A DNA stretch of 64,000 nt from Impatiens glandulifera (taxonomy: Eukaryota; Streptophyta; Magnoliopsida; Ericales; Balsaminaceae), in NCBI RefSeq assembly GCF_907164915.1, contig NC_061862.1, positions 142,963,913 to 143,027,912 on the forward strand, read 5' to 3'. Positions 45,884 through 58,550 of this stretch are shown here, piece by piece (the stretch's first letter is position 1; each line of letters begins with the position of its first letter). The position numbers and the translations under genes are program-made. The notes beneath the pieces are model-generated. The model had not been told where the DNA came from, did not search any database, and saw only the letters and a list, made by a program, of their open reading frames with translations.

Positions 45884-47040
45884 TTCCCTTCCTTAATATA
45901 ATTATTAGTTTCCTCATTTATGAGTTTCTCTCCTATCATAATTATATTTCCATAATTACTAATTTATCTATAATATATTTCATAATTAATTTTAGTTTTT
46001 ATTTTTTCTCTCATTATATATATATAATTAATTAATTTTGTATAGTTAATAATTAATTTATTTTTTATTTATCACCTTTTCATTTATATATTAAGTTTCT
46101 TTCCTAAGTAATGAAAAATCTTTTTTTAAAATTATTAGTCTCCATATTTATTAAATTAATTTTAAAAAAAAAATAGTTAAAATATATATATTTCCCCATC
46201 TCTCACCACAGCTCACATAGGCTTATTATATTTTTTTAACATTTTAGAATTGTTTCTCTCTTATCATAATTATTAATTTATTTTTACTAATTCATTTTTA
46301 TTTTATTTTAATAATTTCACTTTCCTAATTATTATTTTTATTATTTTATCTTAATATAAAAAATGTTCAATTTAATAAATGAGAGATTAGAAATAAATAA
46401 GAGAAAAACGTTAAATTTAATAAAGGATAAATTAATGAGAATTAAACATAAATAAGAAAAAAACAATATAAATATTTTTGTACTTTTTTTTCTCTCCCAT
46501 ATTCCTTTTTTACTTTTTCGTTTCTCACTTATTCATTTTTTTACTTAGGATTTTGGACGTGCGGAGACACTATCATGCACTAGATGAGCTATCTTAGATC
46601 CGCAGACGCTGAATGACAGCTTCAATGTTGAGGATTTCGAACTGGAGCGGATGAATTTTAAAGACAATTTCACTCTCTCCTCGACATGTGGTAATCTTTT
46701 TATTCTTTTTCTTTTTCAAAAAAATAAACAGCATATATCTTACGAACCCTAAACTATTTATCTTTTACCGTTAAAGGAATGCAATGCTAACTGGATGATG
46801 GTCTCATTGGCCGTTTGTGTTAAATCTAACCTATGACCGTTGCCAATTTCGAACTGGAGCTGATGAATTTCAAGACGATTTCACTTCCTTTTTAGATCAC
46901 GTTATATATAGATTTTAAGAGAGAGAACAGTTTAATATTAATTTTTTAAATAAATTAAAATATTTATAATTTTTTATTTTATTAAAAAATATAAAAATTA
47001 TGTGTAAAAATATATGAAATATATATAGAGAATGAGAAAG

Positions 47041-47076
<36 letters not shown>

Positions 47077-47852
47077 GAGGGAAAAGAAAATAAAAAATTA
47101 ATTAATTTTTAGAGTTATAATATATATATATATATAGGATGAGAAAGAAAATAAAAAAAATTAATTAGGAAATATATATTATTAATATGAAAGAGGAATG
47201 AATATTTAATATTTAAGATGGAGAAATTTGTAATTTTAGTGTAAGTTTAATCGATTCTATTAAACGTCATTATATATATTATTATTATTATATATATTAT
47301 TATTATTATATCATAAATATTTATATAAAAAAATAAATAAATATTTAATATTAAATATAAGTTTATATAAAATTAATGAATAAAAATAATATATATAAGA
47401 CATATAATAATAAAAAATATAATTAAGAAAGAAAAATTAATAAAATAAAATAAAATTTAATTAGGAAAGTTAAACTAATAATTATAGTAAGAGGAATAAA
47501 TTAGAAATTATGTATAAGTAATTATGATAGAATAGAGAAATTCTTATAAATTGGAATAATGTTTAATATTGGTTTTTAAAATTTTATTTGTAAGATAATA
47601 TAATTTTTTTTGTATTATTATAAAATTGATGATAAAATATAATATATATATATATATATATATATAAATATATAATGAAATAGAAAATAAAATATAAATT
47701 AATTATTAGGGTTACCAAATTTATATATATATATATATAAATATTAGTTAGGAAGAAAAAAAATAATATATATAAATTTAGGAGAGACACACTTTTTTTA
47801 ATTTTTTCTCTTCTCATTTGTATATATTAATTTTTTTCCTATTTTTTTTCTC

Positions 47853-47894
<42 letters not shown>

Positions 47895-47985
47895 CCTAAT
47901 AATAATAATAATTTTCAAATTTTCTTCCTAATTAATATTTTTTTTATTTTTTTTTATAACTTTAATAATTAATTTATATTTTATT
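45246..47985. other. AT-rich intergenic region
   Basis: There is no gene. Many (TA)n runs occur, e.g. 45859-45882, 47048-47070, 47645-47667 and 47862-47889. A GC-richer patch at about 46550-46900 contains two copies of a 40-base sequence around TTTCGAACTGGAGC and GATGAATTT (46636 and 46846). Confidence 0.65.
46636..46889. repeat. Direct repeat pair of about 40 bases
   Basis: ATTTCGAACTGGAGC, then GATGAATTT, then GACAATTTCACT or GACGATTTCACT, occurs at 46636-46678 and 46846-46889. The parent element is not recognised. Confidence 0.6.
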
Positions 47986-47989
47986 TTCT

Positions 47990-48420
47990 CTTTATATTGT
48001 GCGAGAAGATGAGATTGATGCACAGGAGGATGTGGTGTTCATCGCGTCGTCTTCTACTAACATTCCACGCTGTAACTACAAGTATCCTTAAGGTACACAT
48101 TGATTTTTCTGAGTTTCGATTGAACTTGTATTCTGTTACACTTTTTGGTAGACGACCTACTAGAAAATTGTTCTGTTGCAGGACATCGTAGATGGTGAGT
48201 GCATCGTCTTCTTCCCCCGATGAGACGACGGTGGCGATGAAGACGACAAGGAAGAGGAGAGATGAGAAGAATCGGAGGAGTGATGTGATAGTTGTAGGAT
48301 ACCAAGTGTTCGACGAAATGACAAAGAGAGGTTCTTATTTTCTCATCTCCTTTAATAAATAAAACTTTTATATAATTTTCAGATGAGAGTGCACCTTCCA
48401 CCATTTTCTCAACTTTTGAT
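47990..48420 (+). other. Unrecognised possible gene fragment upstream of OBGC pseudogene
   Basis: The composition is GC-richer than the flanks. A start at 48193 gives MVSASSSSPDETTVAMKTTR..., about 50 codons, following a CAG that could be a splice acceptor. No domain is recognised. It may be the remains of a different gene or a chance frame; it does not match the Obg N-terminus as far as I can judge. Confidence 0.25.
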
Positions 48421-48514
48421 TCTAAAAGTTGTTTAAAAAAATTTTATTCTTCCTAATTGCTTAAAGTTTGAACCAATTTTAAACTTTTTTTTATAATTGA
48501 ATCTAGGGTTAATT

Positions 48515-50437
48515 ATGAGATTATATAAAAATTCACCACTTTACTTCGAACTCTAGGCATTGTTTAATTCGATTATGACATAACAATGGTTGTCACAGAT
48601 TTGTCTGGTTTACTCGAGGGCGCTCACCAAGGTTTTGGTTTAATCCATGAATTTCTTAGTCACACAGAAAGATGTTTTGTTTTGGTAAAATGAAACTATA
48701 TATTCATTAATGTCATCATATTGTGCTACTGCTTATTTATAACCATTATGAAAACCAGGTACAAGTTATTGATGGTTCATCTGAACATCCAGAATACGAA
48801 TATGATTCAGTTCGACTTGAAATATAATTGTTTATTCCAGAGCTTACTGAAAAACCATGTTGGGTAGATTATAAATAAATTGATCTTCCAGAAGCATATG
48901 AGAAATGGGCATCAATCAAGGAAAATATTAAAGGACATGACATTATATGTTTTTTGTATTAGTGCTGCCACTGGAAACGGTACCCACAATACCTGCAGCT
49001 TATGAACTCATATTGGCTCAAAGAGAAGACAATATAAATAAAGTTCTTACCCTTTATTTAAAAGAAATCTTAATATCTCTAGAATATTTAAAATCTTATA
49101 TTAATGTTTAGATACAAAATTGTTTCCAAATATTGCTCTCTTTTAGAGTGGGATGTCTCAATTTTCATTGTATCTCAATTAGGGACATCTTTCTGTATCT
49201 ATAAATTTATTAGCAGTTTTTCAGAAGTATATTGCACACGTGTTTATGAATGAACCTATAAACATATTTTTGTTTGTGATGATGATACAAAGCATAAACT
49301 CTTTATTTTTTATGTTAGATTCTCTTTTCATTACTAAACATGAATTGATAATTATATAACTGACAACTTTTCATTTCAGTTACATAGATTCAGAAACATG
49401 TTTGGTAGTTTATAACAAAATGGATCATCTAGAAGCACATGAAAAATGGGTATCATTCAAGGAAATTTTGAAGGATGTGGTATTAAATGTTTTTGTATGA
49501 GTGTTGTCACGGGAAATGGTACCTTAGAAGTTATATATGCAGCTTATAAACTCATATTGGCTCAAAGAGAAACAATATAAATCAAGGTCTTACCTTTTTT
49601 AAAAGAAATCTTAATATCTCTAGAATATTTGAAGTATCATATTAATGTTTAGATATAAATTTGTTTTCAAATATTACTCTCTTTTAGAGTGGGAGGTTTC
49701 TATTTTCATTGTATCTCAGCCAAATACATATTTTTGTATCCATAAATTTATTAACGTTTTTTTAGAAGTATAATGCAAAAGTGTTTATGAATGAACCTAT
49801 AAATATATTTTTGGTTGTGATGATGATACAAAATATAAACCCTTTATTTTTTTTATGTTGGATTTTCTTTTTATTACTAAACTTGAATTGATAATTGTAT
49901 AACTGACCACTTTTCATTACAGTTGCATAGATTCATAAAGAATATTTTGATACAAGAGAGAAAGGTATTAGGGTTAAATATAGTGACGAGAATAAAATGA
50001 CAGTTATAATGTAGTTAATTGTGAAGAGTGTGTAATGAAATGATTTTAGTTGTATCTGATTTCAGCACGTATTGGAAGTATGTGGAGTATATAAGTCTCT
50101 GTTTAAATTTTGGAGTAAAGGAGGTGACACCGTTTTTGTTGGAGAGGTTAAATTTAGGGTTTTCTTCTTCCAACGATTTTGTATCTTCTTAATGATTAGT
50201 TATGAAAATACATTTTGCAGATGGAGATGACATGGAACGACTCTAATGAACCAGATAGCCTAAATGAAATTAAAATCTTAACTTTCATCTACACAACATG
50301 TAAACATAACTGATCACTTTTCATTACAATTACATAGATTTAAAAAGAAGATTTCAGCACATCTTAGAAGCAGGTGGGTATAGAAGTCTTTGTCTAAACT
50401 TGGTGTAAAGGAGGGCAACACCGTTTTTGTTAAAGAG
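48515..50437 (+). pseudogene. OBGC: Chloroplast Obg GTPase gene (OBGC) pseudogene with introns
   Basis: Exon-like pieces of plant OBGC, a chloroplast GTPase linked to ribosome and thylakoid biogenesis, are readable. Piece A (about 48515-48684) gives [19 protein letters not shown] and [14 protein letters not shown] (G3 region). A clean phase-0 GT-AG intron (48685-48758) leads to piece B (48759 to about 49045): VIDGSSEHPEYEYDSVRLEI, then a broken G4 (YK-stop-ID) and LPEAYEKWASIKE. A tandem second copy of B (about 49393-49580) keeps VVYNKMD. Piece C (50066-50146, HVLEVCGVYKSLF and GDTVFVGE) and, after a GT-AG intron, piece D (50221 to about 50270, MEMTWNDSNEPDSLNEIK) are the C-terminal OCT part. 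A second C copy is at 50358-50437. The Obg fold and G1/G2 are absent. Retained introns mean a genomic, not retroposed, copy. Confidence 0.85.
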
Positions 50438-52261
50438 GTTAAATTTAGCTTATTCCAACGATTTAGTATCTCTTAATGATTGTTATGAACACATTTTGCA
50501 GAACACCACTAAATTTACATTAAAAAATTTCATTCTTTAACATTAAAAAGAACAAAACTTATAAAATTAATAAAGAAATTAAAATAGTGTAAGTTGATGT
50601 TTATATTTATATAAGAATATTTAGTTCATATAAGTTCGTTTATAAAAAAATTAAATATTGTAAGTTCATATATGTATATATATTTTCTTTTAATATAAAT
50701 ATATATTATTTTATTATTAATTTTATATAAATATTTTCTTTCATTATATATAAACATATTAAATTAAATATCATATAAAAACTTCATTTATATTTTCCCA
50801 CCTCTACTATAGATTTCAGCTCCAAAACCACTCAGACAAATCTTTATTTGATAAACATATATATTATTTGACTCCCAATCGGGTTGCCTTCCCAGGTCTC
50901 GCCGGTCTTGCCTGTAGGTCGTGATGTGCCTCGAGATGGCCGTCTCTTGTCCCCCTGCTGGTTGGGAATCTGCTCCCGGGTCGTCGCTCTGCTGCGTCTG
51001 GCCCGTCCTCTAGGCACCTTTGGAAGGCGGGGAGTGTGACAACGTACACGCTTCCGGTTTTTCTTGTTCCTTCTCTTTGATAAGAATAGGGATTTGAAAT
51101 GATACAAATTCCTCTTCATTCTGTTGTGCTCAGCGAAGAAACTGCCTAAACAGACTTTTTCGGATCCAATTTCTAAGTCTGATTCTTGCATAGAAGAACG
51201 CAACTGTTGCAAAAACCGATCAAATAGTAGTAGGTGGCATCCCCTCTTAGTTTTTACTGCTTGTACTTGCACAATGCATTCATCTTTTTTTTCTTAAATC
51301 TCTTCAACTTTATTAATAATTAATGCCTTGTTATGGAAACGGGATAACCCACTGCTGCTTCGACCAGCACCAGTTCATCTCTAAATTTTCTTTTATAGTC
51401 CTATGATTTGTTTGAATTTAAGTTTATTTCAAATATTTTTTTATTTAGTTTAATTAATTAGTCCTATTACTGATTTGAAATTTTATAATTTATCATGTTT
51501 TAATTGTCTAAATAAATTTTGTTATTTAATATAAAAATACTATTTTAGTCATATTTTAAATATTATAATGTTATTTTTTATTTATGGCTTCATAGTTTTT
51601 TAACTTAATTTTAGTTTGATTAATTTAGTTAAAACAAATTAATATACTAAATTTGAAAAAAAAATTTTGTTTCATTTATAAAAAAATAAATTTTATAAAA
51701 AATAAATTTTATATAACATGTTTAATCAAAATGGTATATTCACACAAATATTTATAAAGGAATCAAAAATATTTTAGGTGTCATTTCAATTAAAAATAGA
51801 AATTTATATTTAAAATAAAAATAAAAAATTATATCATTATCGAAATATTTTGATAATTGAGTATTTTAAAATTATTTATTGAGTTTATGTATTAACTTGA
51901 TTTTAATTTAATTTTTTTCTTTTCTCAAACAAATGATATTGAACTTTTACTAATTGTATTAAAAATTCATATATCATACAAAATTATTTTTAAAAAATTT
52001 ATTATTTTTTTGATTGAATCATTCAATTCTAATTAAATATTATCATTTTAAATTAATATACAGAAATATATTTTTAAAATATAAATAATATAATAAATAT
52101 AAAATTAATATACATGTCAACCCAACTAATAAATTTAAATTAAATTTATAAATTAATAATAATTTTCAGTTACACTTGTTCATACCAAATAACAAGAGGT
52201 TTCCAATCAGGCAAATATCTTCGGTAAAAAAAATAGTCATTCAACCATAATATAATATATT
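50438..52261. other. Intergenic region with a GC-rich island
   Basis: AT-rich except for about 50875-51050, a roughly 175-base island clearly GC-rich against its surroundings. The open frame through the island on the minus strand (51272-50844) is Arg-rich and unrecognised; I do not call it a gene. Nothing else is seen. Confidence 0.55.
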
Positions 52262-53474
52262 TGTTAGATAAAATTAGATCGGTTAAATAAAACTTAACAA
52301 AAACAAAACTCTTGTGCAGGAACAGGCAAAGGACCGAACCGGTCAAATTACTAAATCGGTTAAGAAAATCAACCGGTCAAGCATTCAAACCGACCAGAAA
52401 CATGACCGCACAAGAAAGTCAAGATCGGTCAAATTAGAAGGCCAGAATCAATTAAACAGTCGGTCAATCAGAAGCCATGGAAAAACTGGAAGTCATTCGG
52501 TTAACATAAATAACCGACCAGCATAAAAAGACACTTCGGGTATCTGTTGAGAATGATACCGAAGGAACAGACTGAATATTGCCATATTCATACAAGTCTG
52601 AGGAAAGTCTGCAGGCTACAAAAGATCGTCCTACAAGATCTTTCTACTCCAAGATAAATCAGAAAGGCAATCTTCCAAGTACAGACAACTGTCCAACCGA
52701 CAGTTGCCATATTGAGTAAAAGACAAACCTAGCCGGTTTGACCAACACACTGGAAGACAAGACCTCCAGGTCTGAATCACTGAACCTCTGCTCAACCAAT
52801 CAGATTCAAGGAAATGAAATGTGACCGTTGGCACATTTCACCTATAAAAGAAGGAGCTGAAGAGGAGTAAATGCGGTACAATTCCATGGGTTACAAGTTC
52901 TGAACATTCTACAGCCTAAGTGACCTGATTGTGCTCTATCTCTAGAAAGCAAAAAGTGCTTATTTGAAGTGTATTTATAATTTCGGTTAAAATTGTACGG
53001 GTGTTATCGAGCAGGAAATAAGTCTCGATCGGATTGTGTTTGTATTCCTTAGTGAATATTCTTCTCGCGGTTTCGAAAGGAAGGGGTGACGTAGGAGTTT
53101 TATCTCCGAACATCCATAAAAATCTATCTTGTTACTTGCTTTCTGCTTACTTTACTATATTACCGATCTGCACTAACCTACTAATACCGCTTCGACCGAT
53201 TCAACATTACCTAAACCGAATTACTAAGCTCCAAAACCGACCCAGCAACTTCCAAACCTGTCTTATTCAAATCCGGTCCTGTCTATCCCGTGTGTGTGCT
53301 GCTTCAACCTGAAACAAACCACTTCCGCGCTTGAACTCTGTTCAAGAGTTTGTGACAGTTTGTGTAGTATTGAAACCCCGGTATTAATCTCTAACCGGAT
53401 TAATCACCACCTTTTTGAGTGAAACGCGATAACCGGCCAACCCCGGTCCCCCAGCCGCGACCTAGATCTTAACA
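52262..53474 (+). repeat. 5' LTR of the SIRE/Maximus-like element
   Basis: It starts TGTTAGATAAA and ends GATCTTAACA, giving TGTTA...TAACA inverted ends, and lies two bases before the PBS. Length 1213, typical of this lineage. It contains many ACCGGTC/GGTTAA words near its start. The partner LTR is outside the window, so the left boundary rests on the terminal inverted repeat only. Confidence 0.75.
52843..52850 (+). promoter_or_regulatory. LTR TATA box
   Basis: TATAAAAG inside CACCTATAAAAGAAGGAGC, about 580 bases from the LTR start; a good match to a plant TATA box at the U3/R boundary. Confidence 0.7.
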
Positions 53475-53476
53475 AT

Positions 53477-53488
53477 TGGTATTAGAGC
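53477..53488 (+). promoter_or_regulatory. Primer-binding site
   Basis: TGGTATTAGAGC, a one-base variant of the initiator Met-tRNA primer site, two bases after the LTR end. Confidence 0.88.
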
Positions 53489-53513
53489 AGTTAGTTTCAA
53501 TACTCAAGCAAGC

Positions 53514-55290
53514 ATGTCTTTCGATAGGCCCCCAATTCTAGAAGGTGATGAATTTTCCAACTGGAAGACACGCATGCACCTGCACTTAATCACCATGGAT
53601 GACGAAATACAGTTCATCATAGCTGAAGGACCGATAATCATTGACAAGGACAGGAAGGATTGGACAGCTGAAGATAGGAGAAGAAACAATCTGGATAACC
53701 ATGCCAGAAACCGCATCTCCAACGGTGTGGACAGAAACACGTATTGCAAGATCAGAGATTGCAAAACAGCAAAGAAACATGGGAAGCGGTGATTCAGATC
53801 CATGAGGGAAATGAAAGAACCAAGGAAAACAAGATAATGGTGGCTACTTAGAAGTTTGAAAACATCAAAATGAAACCGGGAGAAACAATGAGAGAATACA
53901 GTGACCGGTTCACAGGTGTGATAGACGAGTTAGCAACTCTTGACAAGAGGTATGATAACAAGGAGGTCATCATGAAAGCTTTAAGATCTCTTCCAAGTGC
54001 GTGGGACATAAAGACAATGGTAATGAGGGAATCAAACTGCCTAAGCAAGATGAAACTACACGATGTATTCGAAGATCTTAAGGCATATGAGTTTGAAATG
54101 AGATCTAGGACTGAAGAAGAAGTCTCAGCCTCAACCTCAACCAGAGCATTGATCACATCCACAGAACCGGTTGTACCTGCACCGATCAGAACCGCTGAAC
54201 AGTTCACCGAGGATGCCATGGCAATGCTTGCACAGAAATTCTGCAGATTCATGAAGAGAAGTCAACCGACAAATAACTACAACTATGGTGATAAATCTAA
54301 TGTAAGATGTTATAACTGCAATTGTTTGGGACATTTCAAGTGGGAATGCAAAAAACCAAGGAGAGATGACCGGAAACCGGATAATCAGAATAACCGAAAT
54401 AATTATCAACAAACCGGTGAAGGAAGTGAGGTTCAGAAAGCACTGATAGCCGATGATGGAGAAAGCTTATCGGCTCACAGTGACAGTGATGATGATCTCA
54501 CATGCCTCATGGCAAATGAGGAACAGGTATTTAACTCTCCTTGTGAAGAATTTACTAAAGATGAGTTATACAATGCATTGAATGATATGGTAACAGAGTA
54601 TAAGAACCTATTAACCTTATTACCTAAGCAACCCAACTTTAGAGTCAACCTCATAGTACCCATCTTGACCGAACCAAAGATCATACAACCCGATGAAACC
54701 CCCACCTTAGAAACCGAGTCAGCACCTGAACTATCCTCTAAGACCAAACAGCTCAAGGAGCCAGTTCAAGAGTTGACCGAGGAAGAAAATGCCCGATTCC
54801 TGTATAGAATGGCCGCATGGAAAAGATCTAGTGAAATGGTAAGAAAAATGTGTAGTTATAAAAGACACCCTTTTTGCATGTTCGGTCTAGGATAAAAAGA
54901 AACAATAGATCCAAAAACCAAAAACACTTAGACAAAACAAGGCTTACAAAGGATAATCTTCCCATTATAGGTTTTGTCAAAAGTTCCTTAACCGCTGAAG
55001 AGGAATTAACTGCCTATTATACGGAAGACAAACTAACCTATGTAGGTCCAACTGATTCTGAGAAATGGCTTCACCATGAAAAAGGAAAGCCAACCAGCTC
55101 AAAAATAGGAAGCCAACTCATAACCGCATAGGACAAACCAAAGATCATCCCCACATAAGGCCTTCTTAGGAAAACAGAAAGACTTCAAACCGAGTGCAAG
55201 AAAGTTAGTTAAAACCTTAACCAGGAAAGCTGTCCGGTTTGTCAAAGTCTGGATACCCAAGGGACTAATCGCTTGTGGACCCAAGTAAAT
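53514..55290 (+). pseudogene. SIRE/Maximus-like copia gag
   Basis: The start at 53514 gives MSFDRPPILEGDEFSNWKTR, the usual gag beginning with the FxxWK motif, 26 bases after the PBS. A one-base deletion near 53775 shifts the frame, and TAG at about 53850 replaces Gln (ATQKF in copy 1 at 787-7078). The open stretch at 53870-54895 holds the UBN2-type region, a perfect CCHC knuckle (CYNCNCLGHFKWEC, about 54310-54351) and an acidic SDSDDD segment. A further frameshift near 54885 moves to 54874-55131. The C-terminus can be followed to about 55290. It would form the particle and bind RNA. Confidence 0.88.
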
Positions 55291-55329
55291 GTGGGTTCCA
55301 AATAGTTATAAATATGTACATTTTGCAGG

Positions 55330-58300
55330 ATCTAAAGAAACGGCTAGGAAACTCTGAATGGTACTTGGATAGCGGTTGCTCCAGACATATGACCGGGAAC
55401 AATAACCTTCTAACCGACATCAGAATAGAAACCGGTGCATTAATCACCTTCGGTGACAACTCAAAAGGTAGAACTGTGGGCAAGGGTAAGATTTTCCATG
55501 GTAACTTAACAATTGATAATGTACTCTTAGTTGAAAACCTGCGTTTTAACTTGCTAAGCATTAGTCAAATGTGTGATGCTGGATACACTGTAGAATTTCT
55601 TAAACATGCATGCTTAGTTAACAATTCTCAAGGTACCATACTACTAACCGGAAATAGGCTAGGAAATATTAACAAGGTAGACTGGAAAACTAAAGTAGAA
55701 TATCCTGTCTGCATGATAGCTAAAACCGATCAAACCTGGCTATGGCATAAGAGACTAAATCACTTAAACATGAAAACCTTAAACTATATCCGCGGTAAAA
55801 AGTTAGTCGAAGGAGTTCCTGACATAGTGTTTAATAAGGATAAGGTTTGTTCAGCATGTCAAATGGGTAAACAAACTAGGTCAACCTTCAAGAGTAAATG
55901 ACACATTCAATCTAACCGATGCTTAGATCTTCTTCACATGGATTTATTTTGACCGATTAGGGTCGTCAGCCTAGGAGGTATGCTTTACACTATGGTACTT
56001 GTTGATGATTACTCCAGGTATACATGGGTAATATTCTTACCATCCAAACGTGAAACCGCATCAAATTTGATCACACTACTTAAACGTTTGCAAAATGAAA
56101 AATCAACATGCATTAATAGTATTAGGAGTGATAGAGGGACCGAATTTACAAATAGTACTCTAAATGCATTTCTTGATGAATCCGGTATTAGACACGAGTT
56201 GTCTAGTGCTAGGACTCCTCAACAAAATGGCCTAGCCGAGAGAATAAACCGAACTCTCAAGGAAGCCGCAAGGTCCATGATAGCCGATTCAAGCATTGCT
56301 TAGAAATTCTGGGCTGAGGCTATCAATACTGTATGTCACACACAAAACCGGTCTTTGATCAACAAGTTTCACAACAAAACACCTTATGAGGTATATTTTA
56401 ATAGGGTTCCTAATCTTAGGTATCTTAAAATTTTCGGTTGTAAATGCTACATTCACATAAATGACAAAACCTATCTATCTTCTTTTGATGCAAAAACCGA
56501 TATTGGGATCATGTTAGGTTACTCAGCAGTGAGTAAAGCATATAGAGTGTATAACAATATAACTTTAACCGTGGAGGAATCACTTTATGTTATTTTCGAG
56601 GAATCGGTTGAAAGCAACACTGCATCATGCTTTGATCTACACAACAGATTGGAAAATAACAATATCCATTCTGATAGTGAAGATGAAATTCCGGTTTTCA
56701 GGCGGTTTGTCCATGACCAAATGGGTAATGATGAAACCCAGCCGGATCAAGCTGTCCCACGACAGGAAGATGACACTCCGGTCCAAACCGAGGAAATCGG
56801 TCGATCTGAAATTTCTGTTCAGCCTACCGATATGTCTAGTCTGGATCAAGTAAACGGTAATTTGGTAGACATTCTTGAACCGAACCTCAAAAGGAACACC
56901 AATCATCCTCTTGAGCTAATCATAGGTGACCCTTCAGAACCCGTTCGAACTAGGCGTCAAATCCTGGAGGAATACTTTAATTCTGCTTTTATATCCCAGA
57001 TTGTGCCGAAAAGAGTGGATGAAGCATTGTCAGATCCGGATTGGATCTTGGGAATGCAAGAAGAGTTAAACTAGTTTGAGAGTAATAAAGTCTGGTACCT
57101 AGTCCCTAGACCGAAAGATCAACCGGTCATAGGCACAAGATGGGTATTTAGAAATAAACTCAATGAAGACGGTTTGGTCACGAGGAACAAAGCTAGATTA
57201 GTGGCACAAGGATACAAACAGGAATAAGACATTGATTTTGAAGAATCATTTGCCCCTATAGCTAGGATTGAATCTATTAGGATTTTTCTAGCTTTTGCTG
57301 CATTCAAAATTTTCAAAGTTTTTCAAATGAATGTTAAAAGTGCATTTTTGAATGGTGACCTACGTGAAGAAGTATATGTTGAACAACCACCCGGTTTCAA
57401 AAATGATGAACTACCAAACCATTTATATCGGTTAAACAAAGCACTATACGGTTTAAAGCAAGCTCCTAGAGCCTTGTATGACACACTAACCGCATTCTTA
57501 TTAAAACATGACTTCACCATCGGTTCGGTGGATAAAACATTATTTAAGTTTGAGAAAAAGGAACATATCCTTCTTGTTCAAATATATGTAGATGATATTA
57601 TCTTCGGTTCAACCGATCCTAAGCTATGTCATAAATTCTCAACCCTGATGACTAACAAATTTGAAATGAGTATGATGGGAGAATTAAGTTTCTTCCTAGG
57701 TCCTCAGGTTAAGCAACTCAAAGAAGGAACCTTCATAAGCCAACCCAAGTATACAAAGGAACTTCTAAAGAAATTTGGGATGGACACATGCTCCTCAGCT
57801 GCCACTCCAATGACCTCATCGGTCAAATTGGACAAAGATGATGGCGGTCAAGCAGTAGACCTAACAGCTTACCGAGGAATCATCGGTTCTCTTCTGTACC
57901 TGACAGCAAGTAGACCGGATATACTATTTGCGGTCGGTGTGTGTGGAAGATTCCAGGCCAACCCAAAACAGTGTCACTACACATCCGCAAAGCGAATCTT
58001 GAAATACCTAAAGGGAACTCCTGAAGTCGGCTTGTGGTATCCAAAGGACTCATCTTTTAACCTCACAAGTTACTCAGATCCAGACTATGCAGGTTGCAAG
58101 GTTGATAGAAAAAGCACAAGCGGAACATGCCAATTCCTAGGTGATCGGCTTGTTTCATGGCACAACAAGAAACAGACATCAGTTTCCACATCAATCGCAG
58201 AAGCTGAATACCTGGTAGCTGAAAGTTGTTGTTCACAGCTTCTTTGGATCCAACAACAACTAAAGGATTTCGGTATCATAGCCGAAGAGTCTCCAATTTT

Positions 58301-58550
58301 CTGTGATAACACAAGTGCCATAGCAATCACCTAGAATCCGGTTCTACATTCTAGAACCAAGCACATTGATATAAGGCACCACTTCATTCGGGAACATGTC
58401 ATGCTGAAGCATATCCTGCTGGAATACGTATCGACAGATCAACAAGTAGCCGATATCTTCACAAAGCCTCTGCAGGAAGCTAAGTTTTCTCAATTCAGAC
58501 TCACACTCGGTTTAACCGACATTAGTCAAATCATCCCTAAAGATGCTTAA
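55330..58550 (+). pseudogene. SIRE/Maximus-like copia pol (PR-IN-RT-RH)
   Basis: Protease (WYLDSGCSRHMTG, about 55359) and GAG-pre-integrase (WLWHKRLNH) are open to 55901. The integrase core (55915-56303) has LHMDLF, RSDRGTEF and NGLAERINRT for its DDE triad. The linker runs at 56355-57074. RT runs from about 57110; the open part from 57327 carries [21 protein letters not shown] and an intact YVDDIIFG. RNase H follows (SDPDYAGC, EAEYLVAES, FCDNTSA), ending at 58548-58550. Stops: TGA near 55900 and 55950, TAG near 56301, 57072 and 58333, TAA near 57226. Most positions are Gln, Arg or Glu in the related copies. RT and RNase H residues are otherwise intact. Confidence 0.92.

Noticed and set aside
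50844..51272. 142-codon minus-strand open frame through the GC-rich island
   Set aside because: Arg/Lys-rich low-complexity product, no domain, and openness is explained by high GC; not called as a gene.
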